A DNA stretch of 64,000 bases from Sinisalibacter lacisalsi (lineage in GTDB: Bacteria > Pseudomonadota > Alphaproteobacteria > Rhodobacterales > Rhodobacteraceae), in contig NZ_BMGI01000002.1 in the NCBI RefSeq assembly GCF_014640115.1, positions 620,001 through 684,000 on the forward strand, given 5' to 3'. This document shows positions 34,601-42,116 of this stretch, piece after piece (position 1 is the first letter of the stretch; each line of letters opens with the position of its first letter). The notes below the pieces were generated by a model, which was not told where the DNA came from, searched no databases, and worked only from the letters and a program-made list of their open reading frames with translations. The position numbers and the translations under genes are program-made.

Positions 34601-37578
34601 TTCAACGCCGAAACCAGCAGCCGCGCGCCGTCGGTATCGGCCAGGGGCACCATGTCGGGCAACGCGCTGTCTTCGAGTTCGACTTGCGCGCGGCCGGCCA
34701 AGCTCCGGGCGGCGCGCAGCATCAGGTCGACGTAGAGCGCGCCGGGCACAACCGGGCGACCGCGCACCACATGCTGTTCAAGCAAGTCGCGAACGCCGGC
34801 GCGATCGAAGTCGAACCGCAGAACCGCGTCACTCCCCCCGCCCGGCGCATCGGGCTCGGCCGGGGCGGGCACAGTCCCGGTTCCGAACTCGAACCAGTAA
34901 CGGGCGGTGCCAAAACGGTAGGGCGGCAGATCAACCGGCCGGCCGAGCGCGGCGGCTGGCAGCAAGCGCGACCAGTCGACAGCCGCCCCCCGGGCATAGG
35001 CCGCCGCCAGCCCGGTCAGAAAACCCGTCCGCGTGTCCCGGTTCGCCTTCAGGGCCGGGACGACCGCGTAAGGGCGGGTTTCATCGTTCAATCCGTGCAG
35101 CCAGGCCGACAGGATCGGGCGCGGTCCGATCTCGACCACGCAGCCCGGATCGTCCGCCTGCAGCGCGCGGATCGCGCCCTCGAAATCGACCGGTTCGCGG
35201 ATTTGCCGGGTCCAGTAGGCGGCATCCATCGGCGCATCGGCATCCACGACCGCCGCCGAAACCGTCGACACGATGGGAATGCGCGGAGCGTTGAACGTGA
35301 GGTTGGCGATCTCGGCGCGAAACGGTTCCAGCACCGGCTCCATCTGCGCCGAATGAAAGGCGGCAGAAACCGCAAGCCGTGCCGCTTTCAGATCGGGCGC
35401 GGCCGCCGCCAGTGCTTCGATCCGGGCGATATCGGCGACGGGACCGGAGAGCGTCACGCTGCCCGGCGCATTCCTGCCCGAGACCGACACCTCCGGGTAG
35501 GGGGCCGCGATCTCGCCCACGAATTGCGCAACCGCCGCGCCCGGCCCCGTGAGCGCCAGCATGCCACCGCGGCCGGGTGCTGCGGCCATCATCCGCGCCC
35601 GCGCGAGAACCAGCGTCATCGCGGTGTCCAGGTCCATCACGCCGGCAAAAGAGGCGGCGGTGATCTCGCCGAGGCTGTGCCCGACCAGAACATCGGGCCG
35701 GACGCCCATCGCCTCCCACGCCCGCGCCAGCGCCAGCCCGGTGGCGAACAGGGCCGGCTGCGCAACGGCGGTGTCTTCCAGCCGGGCAGCGGCCTCCGCA
35801 TCGGTCGCGAGGATCGCCTCGAGAATGGCCGGGCCGCCCCTGTCGCGCGAGGCCGCGTCACAGGTTTCGAGCACCTCGCGAAAGGTCGGCACGGCCGCGA
35901 ACAGATCGGCGCACATGCCTGGAAATTGCCCGCCCTGCCCCGAAAAGCAGAATGCCAGCTTGCGTTGCGTGCCGGCGGGCTCGGGCGACTTGCGCGCGAC
36001 CATGGCGTCGAGCCGGGCCAGCAGATCGTCGCGGCCATCGAACACCACTGCCTGTCGCAGCGCATGACCGGCCCGCCGGCGGGCCGCCGAGGCGCATAAT
36101 CCATCGAGATCGAGTGCGGGGGTTTGATCCACCAGATCGCGATAATCCGCGACCGTCTGCGCGAAGGTCTCGGCGGAATGGCTCGAGATCGGCAGCACCT
36201 TCGGCCCGGGCGCCTGACGCGCCGCTTGATGCGGTGCGGGGCGGGCCTCCTCCACCACGATATGCGCATTGGTGCCGCCGAAGCCGAAACACGAGACCCC
36301 GGCCCGCAGCGGCCCCGGTTTCGCCTCCAGAAGGGTGGTTTCCCGCGGCAGCCGGATGCCGGCATCCGCGCCGATCTCGATCGGTTGATCGAGAAAGGCC
36401 AGCCCCGGCACCGCGCGCGCCTCGAGGCTCTTGACCACCTTCATCACCCCGAGAAGCCCCGAGGCGGCCTCGAGATGGCCGAAATGCGGTTTTGCGGCCC
36501 CGATCAGAACCGGCCCCTTGGGGCGAGGTGGCCCGGAAAACACCGCCTGCAGGGCGTCAAGCTCGATCCGGTCGCCAACCTTGGTGCCGGTGCCATGGGC
36601 TTCGAGAAAATCGATCTCGGCGGTCGCGAGGCCCGCGTTTTCCAGCGCCGCCTCGACGACGGCCGACTGCATCGCGCCGTTCGGCGTGGTGATGCTGAGC
36701 GTGCGCCCGTCCTGATTGACGGCGGAGCCGGTGATCCAGGCGCGCGCGGCCTGTCCTCGGTCGCGCAGGACATCCTCGCGCGACAGCAAGACCACGACGC
36801 AGCCTTCCGAGCGCACGTAGCCGTCGGCCTTTGCATCGAAGCTCTTGCAGCGCCCGTCGGGCGCCAGCATCCGGGCCTTTGAAAACGAGATCGTCGACAG
36901 CGGTGAAACGATGACGTTCACGCCACCGACGAGAGCGTGGTCGCATTCGCCGTCGAGCAGGCTTTGGCGGGCGAGATGCAGCGCGACCGACGCCGAGGAA
37001 CAGGCCGTGTCCACGGCAAGGCTCGGACCGTTGAAATCGAAAAAATGGCTGATGCGGTTGGCCGCGATGCTGTGCGCCGCGCCAAGGCCCGAATAGGCAT
37101 CGACCTCCAGCATTTCCGTGTCGAGCAACTGGCGCTGGAGATAATCGAAAGTCGAAACCCCGACGAACACCCCGGTGTTCGTCCCCTTGAAGTCGTTCGG
37201 ATCGAAGCCGCCGGCCTCGATGGCCTGCCAACTGGTCTGCAGGAGCAGGCGCTGCTGCGGGTCGATCAAACGCGCCTCGCGGGCCGAGATCCCGAAGAAG
37301 GCCGCGTCGAAGGCGTCGATCCGGTCGAGGTAGCCTCCCAGCTTGGGCAGCGACTGGACCCTGGCGTTCTTCTGCTCGGCGATGCGCTGGCGGGTCTTCC
37401 AGCGTTCGTCCGGCGCAGCGGTGATCGCCTGCCCGCCCGACAGCATCAGATCCCAGGCCGCGTCGGGACTGTCGGCCCCCGGCAAACGGCAGGCCATTCC
37501 GACAACCGCGACGCGCCTGCATGTCCCGGGCCTGCTGCCCGTCGGTTCGTCCTGCAGTGAGGCCCCGCGATTGTTCAT
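28678..37578 (-). CDS. iterative-type polyketide synthase fused to aminotransferase and acyl-thioester reductase
   Basis: 2966 residues. Domains in order: KS about 22-445 (Cys193 in DTACSSA, His328 in EAHGTGT, His368 in GHLEAAS); AT 541-830 (Ser635 in GHSLGE, AFHS as in malonyl-type ATs); DH 905-1190 (His936 in H-x3-G-x4-P, Asp1101 in LDGGFQ); a structural region; ER 1390-1710 (HAAAGGVGLAAVQ); KR 1725-1910 (ITGAFGDIG, Tyr1875); ACP 2005-2077 (Ser2039 in DTGFDSL); class III aminotransferase 2135-2590 (Lys2416); acyl-ACP-reductase-like end 2620-2966. All catalytic residues I looked for are present; there is no thioesterase or methyltransferase. Predicted: a single fully reducing module used iteratively to make a saturated chain released as an amine. 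Start ATG 37578; the open 92 codons before it are not PKS-like. A PPTase must come from elsewhere. Confidence 0.93.
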   Translation of the reverse strand: MNNRGASLQDEPTGSRPGTCRRVAVVGMACRLPGADSPDAAWDLMLSGGQAITAAPDERWKTRQRIAEQKNARVQSLPKLGGYLDRIDAFDAAFFGISAREARLIDPQQRLLLQTSWQAIEAGGFDPNDFKGTNTGVFVGVSTFDYLQRQLLDTEMLEVDAYSGLGAAHSIAANRISHFFDFNGPSLAVDTACSSASVALHLARQSLLDGECDHALVGGVNVIVSPLSTISFSKARMLAPDGRCKSFDAKADGYVRSEGCVVVLLSREDVLRDRGQAARAWITGSAVNQDGRTLSITTPNGAMQSAVVEAALENAGLATAEIDFLEAHGTGTKVGDRIELDALQAVFSGPPRPKGPVLIGAAKPHFGHLEAASGLLGVMKVVKSLEARAVPGLAFLDQPIEIGADAGIRLPRETTLLEAKPGPLRAGVSCFGFGGTNAHIVVEEARPAPHQAARQAPGPKVLPISSHSAETFAQTVADYRDLVDQTPALDLDGLCASAARRRAGHALRQAVVFDGRDDLLARLDAMVARKSPEPAGTQRKLAFCFSGQGGQFPGMCADLFAAVPTFREVLETCDAASRDRGGPAILEAILATDAEAAARLEDTAVAQPALFATGLALARAWEAMGVRPDVLVGHSLGEITAASFAGVMDLDTAMTLVLARARMMAAAPGRGGMLALTGPGAAVAQFVGEIAAPYPEVSVSGRNAPGSVTLSGPVADIARIEALAAAAPDLKAARLAVSAAFHSAQMEPVLEPFRAEIANLTFNAPRIPIVSTVSAAVVDADAPMDAAYWTRQIREPVDFEGAIRALQADDPGCVVEIGPRPILSAWLHGLNDETRPYAVVPALKANRDTRTGFLTGLAAAYARGAAVDWSRLLPAAALGRPVDLPPYRFGTARYWFEFGTGTVPAPAEPDAPGGGSDAVLRFDFDRAGVRDLLEQHVVRGRPVVPGALYVDLMLRAARSLAGRAQVELEDSALPDMVPLADTDGARLLVSALKLQERVWDLVVTFEKTGDRAPRIVAHARATAPTNGEQSAGSQQPAPLAGAVARRADDFYTALADSGLQYGAAFRLVDRLAAVPGRAEAWVGAPEVAALGGAALNPCQLDGGFQVVAAALQSVDGGDTAGAWVPTGFGRLVLHRPLPTEARVQASLVDGPLFPDRKSFDLSFFDGEGRLCLSLRDFQIQRIGSAPGLPSATGPLFALAETALPMAPGAADAWHEGWDIHALTPGDLADRLAALLDDSGRNANGAGASPAAALVVLDFAGGDCAEPLVLAETALALLKSLEADGGLARVVALFRPAERGDAGSEIAAEAVQAAVRVLTNESPRLRATNLVVAPGAEAADIAAAVKAAVARPDESDLIWRDGALKTLRLDPVAPPERPWSPAPASTGERTLDPGMKPGISNLAVVPMACPAMGDDDVLIAPQAAGLNFRDVLKALKQYPNRPGQSLWMGDECAGVVRALGQNVTGLSIGDRVMAVAPRAFSTMVVAPRAAVVPIPAGIEPEAAATIPIAFTTAWYGLVDLAGLSRGETVLIHAAAGGVGLAAVQIAQHLGARIIATAGSEEKRAYLAGLGIETIGNSRDLGFVDTVMHATDGQGVDVVLNSLAGPALEASLGLLRPFGRFVDIGKRDIVENRGLRMRPFHRSVSFHTLDMELLFGLAPEKAGRVLAEVAGAVSAGQLSALPRKVFALDAAAEAFQYMAGARNIGKVVLTIPGIARDKAGHPPVAAPPVASALITGAFGDIGLALARQLADAGVNGLVMVGRSGPGPAAADVLAALEARGVRLLSCAADVGDEEAMAGVFARADAAGLDIVHLFHGAGVLADGVIADLDAGALARAWRPKVEGARVLDRLTRSRNIQSFVCLSSVATVLGSPGQAAYAMANAGVDALCRARAGENLPAVSINLGPWQGGMAKASPGTADRFERLGLRSFTPTDGLATLFKAIGGDTPNLVAARFAPRVADQPPPPVAGLPVCRDLYPSRSAPGSQARGPTSAILSNLVAADPGHRPSVLETYLANKLGAVLGLGMEEIDRNRSLVDTGFDSLAGLEFGMMVEEETGVALPMDAIDAETSLSGLARLLLPQINLDQPADSPQDDAPRAGLPTPDPAPGPALANASPTAAQAGYPPDELADLPEPSAADYARFVRPDFTRLLPLLDLDMDYIHARGDVLTAVDESGQAREVLDFVGGYGSCLLGHNHPKVRHAAISALATERPIHAQGAVRGLSGTLARRLNETLAGETGDEYAVAFANSGSEAIEGALKHAVLEYIEKAKCAGLDVSDPQSVAGNEPVFLAIEGSYHGKTLAALSIGRLAYWRKAPFGLSVQTIPRNDPVAARKIVDGLMRTRSGKPFSLAAGLFVEPVQGEGGIQPLDPGFLKTLRALADEHGFPLVLDEIQSGFYRCGPFAAATGSDVVGDYYTFGKSLGGGIAKISALMIRRRRYQPGFGILNSSTFAEDDFSARAALAALDVAQSEDLASRVPQVGARLRARLDRLARDYPDVVREVRGVGLMQGLEINGDRAFPSGVLRSAAAQRLLGPLVCSFLLARFNIRVATPLSSPDTLRLQPSAFVSDHQLDAFVEALEAALVALRDCDGAYLVSHLLDKASWLAESVDCRDNPLPAPLAPAREDTRKVGFLIHVADDERLLRWDPSWARLTEADRQDLNARFAPLSRPEPVQIARIVTASGLAVEVHFKSVFASTRTIEAAMRSGESQWIVDQVQGAVDAFADDGCLAVGLGGFLSIATHNGRRVDDSRIGVTTGNALTVAASVVGLQRAIGRHLGNRPAKIGVVGANGNIGQTVARRIAPEFSELTLFGRAGSRNRLENLAATLHRDAARHGASTRVSVSDSLDPLRDCNVIVTATNSPEPIIFPHHLGPGPKVILDVSVPSDIAPAVARDRDDVQIIHGSRVTLPPDNTMLFEQFGLADQTVFACMAETALLGLDGRGTSFSRGDVTLEQVASIASLAEIHGFGLN
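28681..31176 (-). other. C-terminal off-loading module: class III aminotransferase plus acyl-ACP reductase-like domain
   Basis: Within the megasynthase. The aminotransferase part (residues 2135-2590) shows DEIQSGFYRCG with the PLP-contacting Asp2387 and TFGKSLGGG with Lys2416. The last 350 residues match the pattern of cyanobacterial long-chain acyl-ACP reductase: GLGGF (2728-2732), TTGNALT (2751-2757), nucleotide-binding GVVGANGNIG (2781-2790) and VFACMAETALL, whose Cys2925 sits where the reductase carries its acyl-accepting Cys. The pair would reduce the ACP thioester to an aldehyde and transaminate it. As I recall, a comparable two-domain protein, TamH, serves tambjamine biosynthesis. Confidence 0.85.
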
Positions 37579-37678
37579 GATTTCACGATGTTGCACCGGG
37601 CTGTGAAGGTCAAGAACCGGGGGGCCTGGCGGTCTTATTCCCGCTGGACATGAGGCCACCCGCCAATAAGGTGCGAAA

Positions 37679-38740
37679 ATGGCAGCGACCCGACACGTTG
37701 AGCTTAAGGTGACGGACTTCCGGGGCGATCCCGCCGAAGCGGCCGCCTTCGTGAGCCGGTGCTGGAGCGCACAATTCCCAGAAACGGTGAGTTGTTCGCA
37801 GTGGGACGCCAATGACTTCGCCTGGCAGGTATTCGCGCAACCCGAGAACATCATTCTCGGGGCCTATGCCGGCGCGGATCTCGTGGGCTTCGTCTATGGC
37901 GAGCCCGTCGATGTGCTTTGGCGCGGCCGACCGGTGCGCGCGATGTTTTCGTCGGTGCTGGCGGTTGATCCGGCCTGGAAAGGCAAAGGCATTGCCAAGG
38001 CCCTGGCGCAAACGCTGGCGGGGCGTATGCGCGCGGCGGATCTCGCCTTCATCTTCGGGTTCGCCGTGCCCGGATCGGGCAGCCTGGGGCCGAAGTTCTG
38101 GCAAGGGTCGCAAGGCGCGCTGCGGGCGGTCGGCATCCGCCCCTGGATCCGGCCGTTGAACAGCCGCGCCCTCGCAACGGCGGCGGGTGCGCCGGCCGAA
38201 CGCATCGCCGCAAGGTTCGCGGCGGCCACCGGCTTTGGCGGGCCGCCGCACGGCGCCGTCGACGGGGTGCGCCCTTACGAACCCCACGACCTCGACACCT
38301 GCCGCGCGCTCCTGATGCAGGCCGAATCCGATGCCGATCTGCGCTACGACTGGACACCGGAGCGGCTGGCACTCCAGCTTTCCTTCCGGGGCATTCCCTC
38401 GACCTGGGTTTATGACGACGGCACCGTGCGCGGGTTCGTCAACGTCCACCCCGTGCGGCTGCGGGGCCGCGCGCCGTTTTCCGCGGGGCAGATCAACCAC
38501 CTGGTCGCCGATCCGCCGGCGCAACGGGTTTCGGCCGTCCTGATGCGGGCCGCGCTGCAGGGGATCGCGGCGGCCGGCCATGCCCTCGCCATCTGCCCGG
38601 ACTCGTCTTCGGCCACGCTGCCGACCCTGCTGCGCACGGGGTTTCTGCCCTTCGTGCGGCGATACGATTGCCTGTTTCTATTCAACGCGCCGCAGTTGGA
38701 TTTATCGGACCTCAAACGCGTGAAACTTCAATTGCGCTGA
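37679..38740 (+). CDS. GNAT family N-acetyltransferase, divergent from the PKS
   Basis: 353 residues, longer than a single GNAT fold. The first half contains the acetyl-CoA-binding element SSVLAVDPAWKGKGIAKAL (about 91-109); the second half (GFVNVHPVRLRG onward) looks like a degenerate second GNAT-like domain. It starts 100 bases from the PKS start, in the opposite direction, so the two could share a control region. The family N-acylates amines, and an amine is the expected PKS product; that link is inference. No signal peptide. AAGGTG precedes the ATG. Confidence 0.85.
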   Translation: MAATRHVELKVTDFRGDPAEAAAFVSRCWSAQFPETVSCSQWDANDFAWQVFAQPENIILGAYAGADLVGFVYGEPVDVLWRGRPVRAMFSSVLAVDPAWKGKGIAKALAQTLAGRMRAADLAFIFGFAVPGSGSLGPKFWQGSQGALRAVGIRPWIRPLNSRALATAAGAPAERIAARFAAATGFGGPPHGAVDGVRPYEPHDLDTCRALLMQAESDADLRYDWTPERLALQLSFRGIPSTWVYDDGTVRGFVNVHPVRLRGRAPFSAGQINHLVADPPAQRVSAVLMRAALQGIAAAGHALAICPDSSSATLPTLLRTGFLPFVRRYDCLFLFNAPQLDLSDLKRVKLQLR

Positions 38741-38750
38741 CCTTCACGCC

Positions 38751-39607
38751 CTATTCCTCCCCGCGCAGCCGAAAGCGCTGGATCTTGCCCGTTCCGGTCT
38801 TGGGCAGGCTGGACACGAAGTTCACCCGGCGTGGATACTTGTAGGGCGCAATGGTCGTCTTCGCATGGTCCTGCCACGCCGCGGCCAGGCCCGGGCCGGG
38901 GCGTTGGCCGGCCGCGGGCCCGACGAAGGCCCCCACGATCTGCCCGCGCGCCTCGTCCGGGGCCCCGACGACCGCGCATTCAAGCTCCGCGGGATGCGCG
39001 AGCAGGGCCGCTTCCACCTCCGGGCCGGCGATAGTGTAGCCCGCCGACAGGATCATGTCGTCCGACCTTGCCAGGAAGTGAAACACCCCGTCCTCGTCGC
39101 GCCTGAACGTGTCGCCGGTGATGTTCCAGCCCGCCTGCACGTAGTCGCGCTGCCTGTCGTCCCCGAGGTATCGGCATCCGGTTGGCCCACGCACCGCGAG
39201 CCGCCCCGGCGTGTTGGGCGGTTGCTTCTGCATCCGGTCATCCACGATCCGGGCCTCGTAGCCGCCACCGCGCCCGCTTTGAGCACCGCGATCCAGCACG
39301 CGATCATCGCGGGCGTGTTGCCGCCGAGGGTCAGAACCCGATTACCGGGCAGGACGCCGAAGTCATCGGCCAGCACCCGGGCGATCCGGTTTGTCCAGTC
39401 GGCGAGCTCCGCGTAGGTGAACACCCTGGTCTTGCCGCGCAACGCCACGCGCCGGCCATGTGCGGCGGCAACGAGCTTGTCACTCAACTCGGCCCCCCCG
39501 TTCAGCCAGACGGGGTATTCGGGGCCGCCCGTCAGCGCGGGCCAGTCGTCCGGATCGGGGAGATTGTCCCGGGTGAAGGTGTCAACATGAGCACTCGGTC
39601 CCAGCAT
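38751..39607 (-). pseudogene. benzoate/2-aminobenzoate-CoA ligase family gene with internal deletion
   Basis: Two pieces of one acyl-CoA synthetase lie together in different frames. The N-terminal piece starts at ATG 39607 (MLGPSAHVDTFTRDNLPDPD) and ends near KAGAVAAT, about 120 residues in. The C-terminal piece covers YEARIVDDRM, the hinge-type ITGDTFRRDEDG and the end KTGTGKIQRFRLRGEE with the catalytic Lys. Compared with the roughly 540 residues usual for the family, some 230-240 residues in the middle are missing, including the ATP-binding loop. It cannot make an active ligase. Confidence 0.85.
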
Positions 39608-39849
39608 CCGGTTTGGCCCCTCCGGTTCGATCCACAACCTCGGCGGGGCGTGCCGCGCGTTCCTCGCCCGCCCCGCAGCAGGATCGGCGCCACGTGGAAA
39701 AATACTAGCCGGGAGAGGCCCCGGGCGCAAACGCGGCGGACCGTGGCCGCGCCGCGGGTTTCGTTGCCTGCCGGGTGGCTGTGCACTACGCTGATCGCGC
39801 AAGGTGGCCCCGGCCGCCCAGACGTTTCATTGACCAAAGGAGCCGGGCC

Positions 39850-40650
39850 ATGGCGCCACGACATGTTGTCCATCACATTCCGGTCTGCCCGTTTTCGCAA
39901 CGTCTCGAGATCCTGCTGGCCCTGCGCGGGCAGCGCGACGCGGTGGAATTTCGCGTCGTCGACATCACCCGGCCGCGTGATCCCGACCTGCTCGCCCTCA
40001 CCCGGGGCACCACGGCGCTGCCGGTGCTGGTCACCCCCGATGGCCGCGTCCTCAAGGAAAGCCTGGTGATCCTGCGCTATCTCGACGAGATCCTGCCCGG
40101 CGAGCCGCTGCGCCGGGCCGACCCGTTCGAACACGCGGTGGAATCCATGCTGGTGGCGAAGGAAGGCCCGTTCACCACCGCGGGCTATCTCTTCGTGTTG
40201 AACCAGGACCGCGACGCGCGCGCGGCGCACCGGGACCGGCTGTTGCGCCTCAATCGCGAGATCGACGATTTCCTGTGCGAACACAACCCCGAGGGCACCT
40301 TCCTGTTCGACCGGTTCGGGCTGGCCGAGGCGGTGTTCACGCCGATGTTCCAGCGCTTCTGGTTTCTCGACTATTACGAGGGGTTCGACCTGCCCGACGA
40401 AGAAGGCTTCGCGCGGGTGCGCCGGTGGCGCGCCGCCTGCATGGCCACGCCCGCGGCGGGCCAGGTTTGCGAGGAAGAGATCGTCAAGCTCTACTACGAC
40501 TATGCCCAGGGCGCGGGCAATGGCGCGCTGGTGGCGGGGCGCAACGTGTCGAGCTTCGTCTTCGATCCGCACTGGCGCGACAGGCCTTGGCCACCGCGCG
40601 GCAAGTATGAGGGGTCGGCGTCGGACGAGGCCCTCGGCCTCGCCGGCTAG
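39850..40650 (+). CDS. glutathione S-transferase family protein
   Basis: 266 residues. The N-terminal thioredoxin-fold part has HHIPVCPFSQRLEILLAL, in which CPFS is the usual omega/beta-class-like active site, followed by LPVLVTPDGRVLKES (the cis-Pro and ES glutathione-contacting motif). An all-helical C-terminal domain follows. It may be a glutathione-dependent reductase. The stop is 21 bases from the ntrX stop, convergent. Whether it belongs to the PKS locus or to the original chromosome is not clear. Confidence 0.88.
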   Translation: MAPRHVVHHIPVCPFSQRLEILLALRGQRDAVEFRVVDITRPRDPDLLALTRGTTALPVLVTPDGRVLKESLVILRYLDEILPGEPLRRADPFEHAVESMLVAKEGPFTTAGYLFVLNQDRDARAAHRDRLLRLNREIDDFLCEHNPEGTFLFDRFGLAEAVFTPMFQRFWFLDYYEGFDLPDEEGFARVRRWRAACMATPAAGQVCEEEIVKLYYDYAQGAGNGALVAGRNVSSFVFDPHWRDRPWPPRGKYEGSASDEALGLAG

Positions 40651-40671
40651 CGGCGGGCATGGAGCGGCGGT

Positions 40672-42084
40672 TCAGCCCTCGTCGCCCTCCGCCACCCAGG
40701 CCACCCGCGCGCCGGACTTGGTGCCGGTGACCACGCCGAGCGACTTGAGCTTGCGGTGCAGCGCCGAGCGTTCCATGCCGACGAAGCTCGCGGTGCGGCT
40801 GATGTTGCCGCCGAAGCGGTTGATCTGGGTAAGCAGGTATTCGCGTTCGAAGGCCTCGCGCGCCTCACGCAGCGGCAGGGTGGCGAGCGCGGCGGGCAGA
40901 ACCACGTTGCCGCCCGCGCCATCCTCGCCGCCGGTGTCGACCTCGGCCAGCTCCGCCGCCGCGATCTCGCCGGCGCCGTCGCCGAGGATCAGCACCCGTT
41001 CGATCACGTTCTTGAGCTGGCGCACGTTGCCCGGCCAGTGCATGCTTTGCAGCATCGCCTTGGCCTCGTCCGAAAGCTTGCGCAGCGGCAGGCCCTGCGT
41101 GGCGTTGAACACGCGGATGAAATAGCCTGCAAGCTCGGGAATATCCTCGCGCCGTTCGGCCAGCGGCGGCACCTGGATCGGCACCACGTTGAGCCGGTGA
41201 TAGAGCTCCTCGCGGAACCTCTTGGCGGCGATCTCGGCGGTGAGGTCGCGGGTCGTGGACGAGATCACCCGCACGTCGACGTTGACCCGGTCGGCCCCGC
41301 CCACCCGGGTGAAACTCTGCTCCACCAGAACCCGCAGGATCTTCGATTGCGTGCCCAGTGGCATGTCGGCCACCTCGTCGAAATAGAGCACGCCGCCATG
41401 CGCTTCCTCGAGCAGCCCCGGCTCGATGCCGCGCTCGGCGCCCTCGCGGCCGAACAGAACCTCCTCCATCCGGTCGGGCTCGACGGCGGCGGAATTGACC
41501 ACCACGAAGGGCCCGTCGGCGCGTTCGCCGCCGCCGTGGATGATCCGCGCCGCCAGTTCCTTGCCCGACCCCGCCGGGCCGGTGAGCATCACCCGCCCGT
41601 TCGAGCGCATGACCTTCTCGAGATTGGCGCGAAGCGTTCGGAACGCGGCCGAGGTGCCGATCATCTCCACCGGCCCGTTGTCCTTGCGCTTCAACTCGAC
41701 GTTCTCGCGCCTGAGCCGCGAGGTTTCCATCGCGCGCGCGATCACCACCATGAGCTGGTCGATGTTGAAGGGCTTCTCGATGAAGTCGTAGGCGCCCTGC
41801 TTGATCGCCGCCACGGCGATCTCGATGTTGCCATGGCCCGAGATGATCACCACCGGCACCTGCGGGTGCTCGCGCTTGACCATCTTGAGGATGTCGATCC
41901 CGTCCATCGCGGAATCCTTCAGCCAGATGTCGAGGATCATCAGCGCCGGCAGTTCCTTGGCCACCTCGGCCACCGCCTCGTCGGAGGTGCCCGCGAGACG
42001 GGTGGTGTAGCCCTCGTCCTCGAGGATGTCCGAGATCAGTTCGCGGATGTCGCGCTCGTCATCGACAATCAGGATATCTGCCAT
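40672..42084 (-). CDS. ntrX: nitrogen response regulator NtrX
   Basis: 470 residues: receiver domain (DDERDI, phospho-acceptor in LMILDIWL near residue 53, Lys in EKPFN near 104), AAA+ domain (Walker A GPAGSGKE, Walker B GGVLYFDEVADM) and a C-terminal Fis-type HTH (FGGNISRTASFVGMERSALHRKL). The GAFTGA loop that contacts sigma-54 is absent; LFGREGAERGIEPG stands in its place. It therefore probably acts without sigma-54. Last gene of dusB-ntrBC-ntrYX, 32 bases after ntrY. Confidence 0.96.
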   Translation of the reverse strand: MADILIVDDERDIRELISDILEDEGYTTRLAGTSDEAVAEVAKELPALMILDIWLKDSAMDGIDILKMVKREHPQVPVVIISGHGNIEIAVAAIKQGAYDFIEKPFNIDQLMVVIARAMETSRLRRENVELKRKDNGPVEMIGTSAAFRTLRANLEKVMRSNGRVMLTGPAGSGKELAARIIHGGGERADGPFVVVNSAAVEPDRMEEVLFGREGAERGIEPGLLEEAHGGVLYFDEVADMPLGTQSKILRVLVEQSFTRVGGADRVNVDVRVISSTTRDLTAEIAAKRFREELYHRLNVVPIQVPPLAERREDIPELAGYFIRVFNATQGLPLRKLSDEAKAMLQSMHWPGNVRQLKNVIERVLILGDGAGEIAAAELAEVDTGGEDGAGGNVVLPAALATLPLREAREAFEREYLLTQINRFGGNISRTASFVGMERSALHRKLKSLGVVTGTKSGARVAWVAEGDEG

Positions 42085-42116
42085 CTGTTTCCCCGTTTCC
42101 CGTCGCTCTCGTTACA

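Noticed and set aside
32644-36099. Plus-strand 1151-codon open frame opposite the PKS
   Set aside because: Arg/Gly/Ala/His-rich shadow of a GC-rich gene; the minus-strand PKS domains are intact throughout.
37579-37854. 92-codon N-terminal extension of the PKS
   Set aside because: The KS begins normally about 20 residues after ATG 37578; the extra codons overlap the start of the divergent GNAT gene and are not PKS-like.
28570-40671. Transposon or prophage as carrier of the PKS locus
   Set aside because: No transposase, integrase, terminal inverted repeat or target duplication could be seen at either end.
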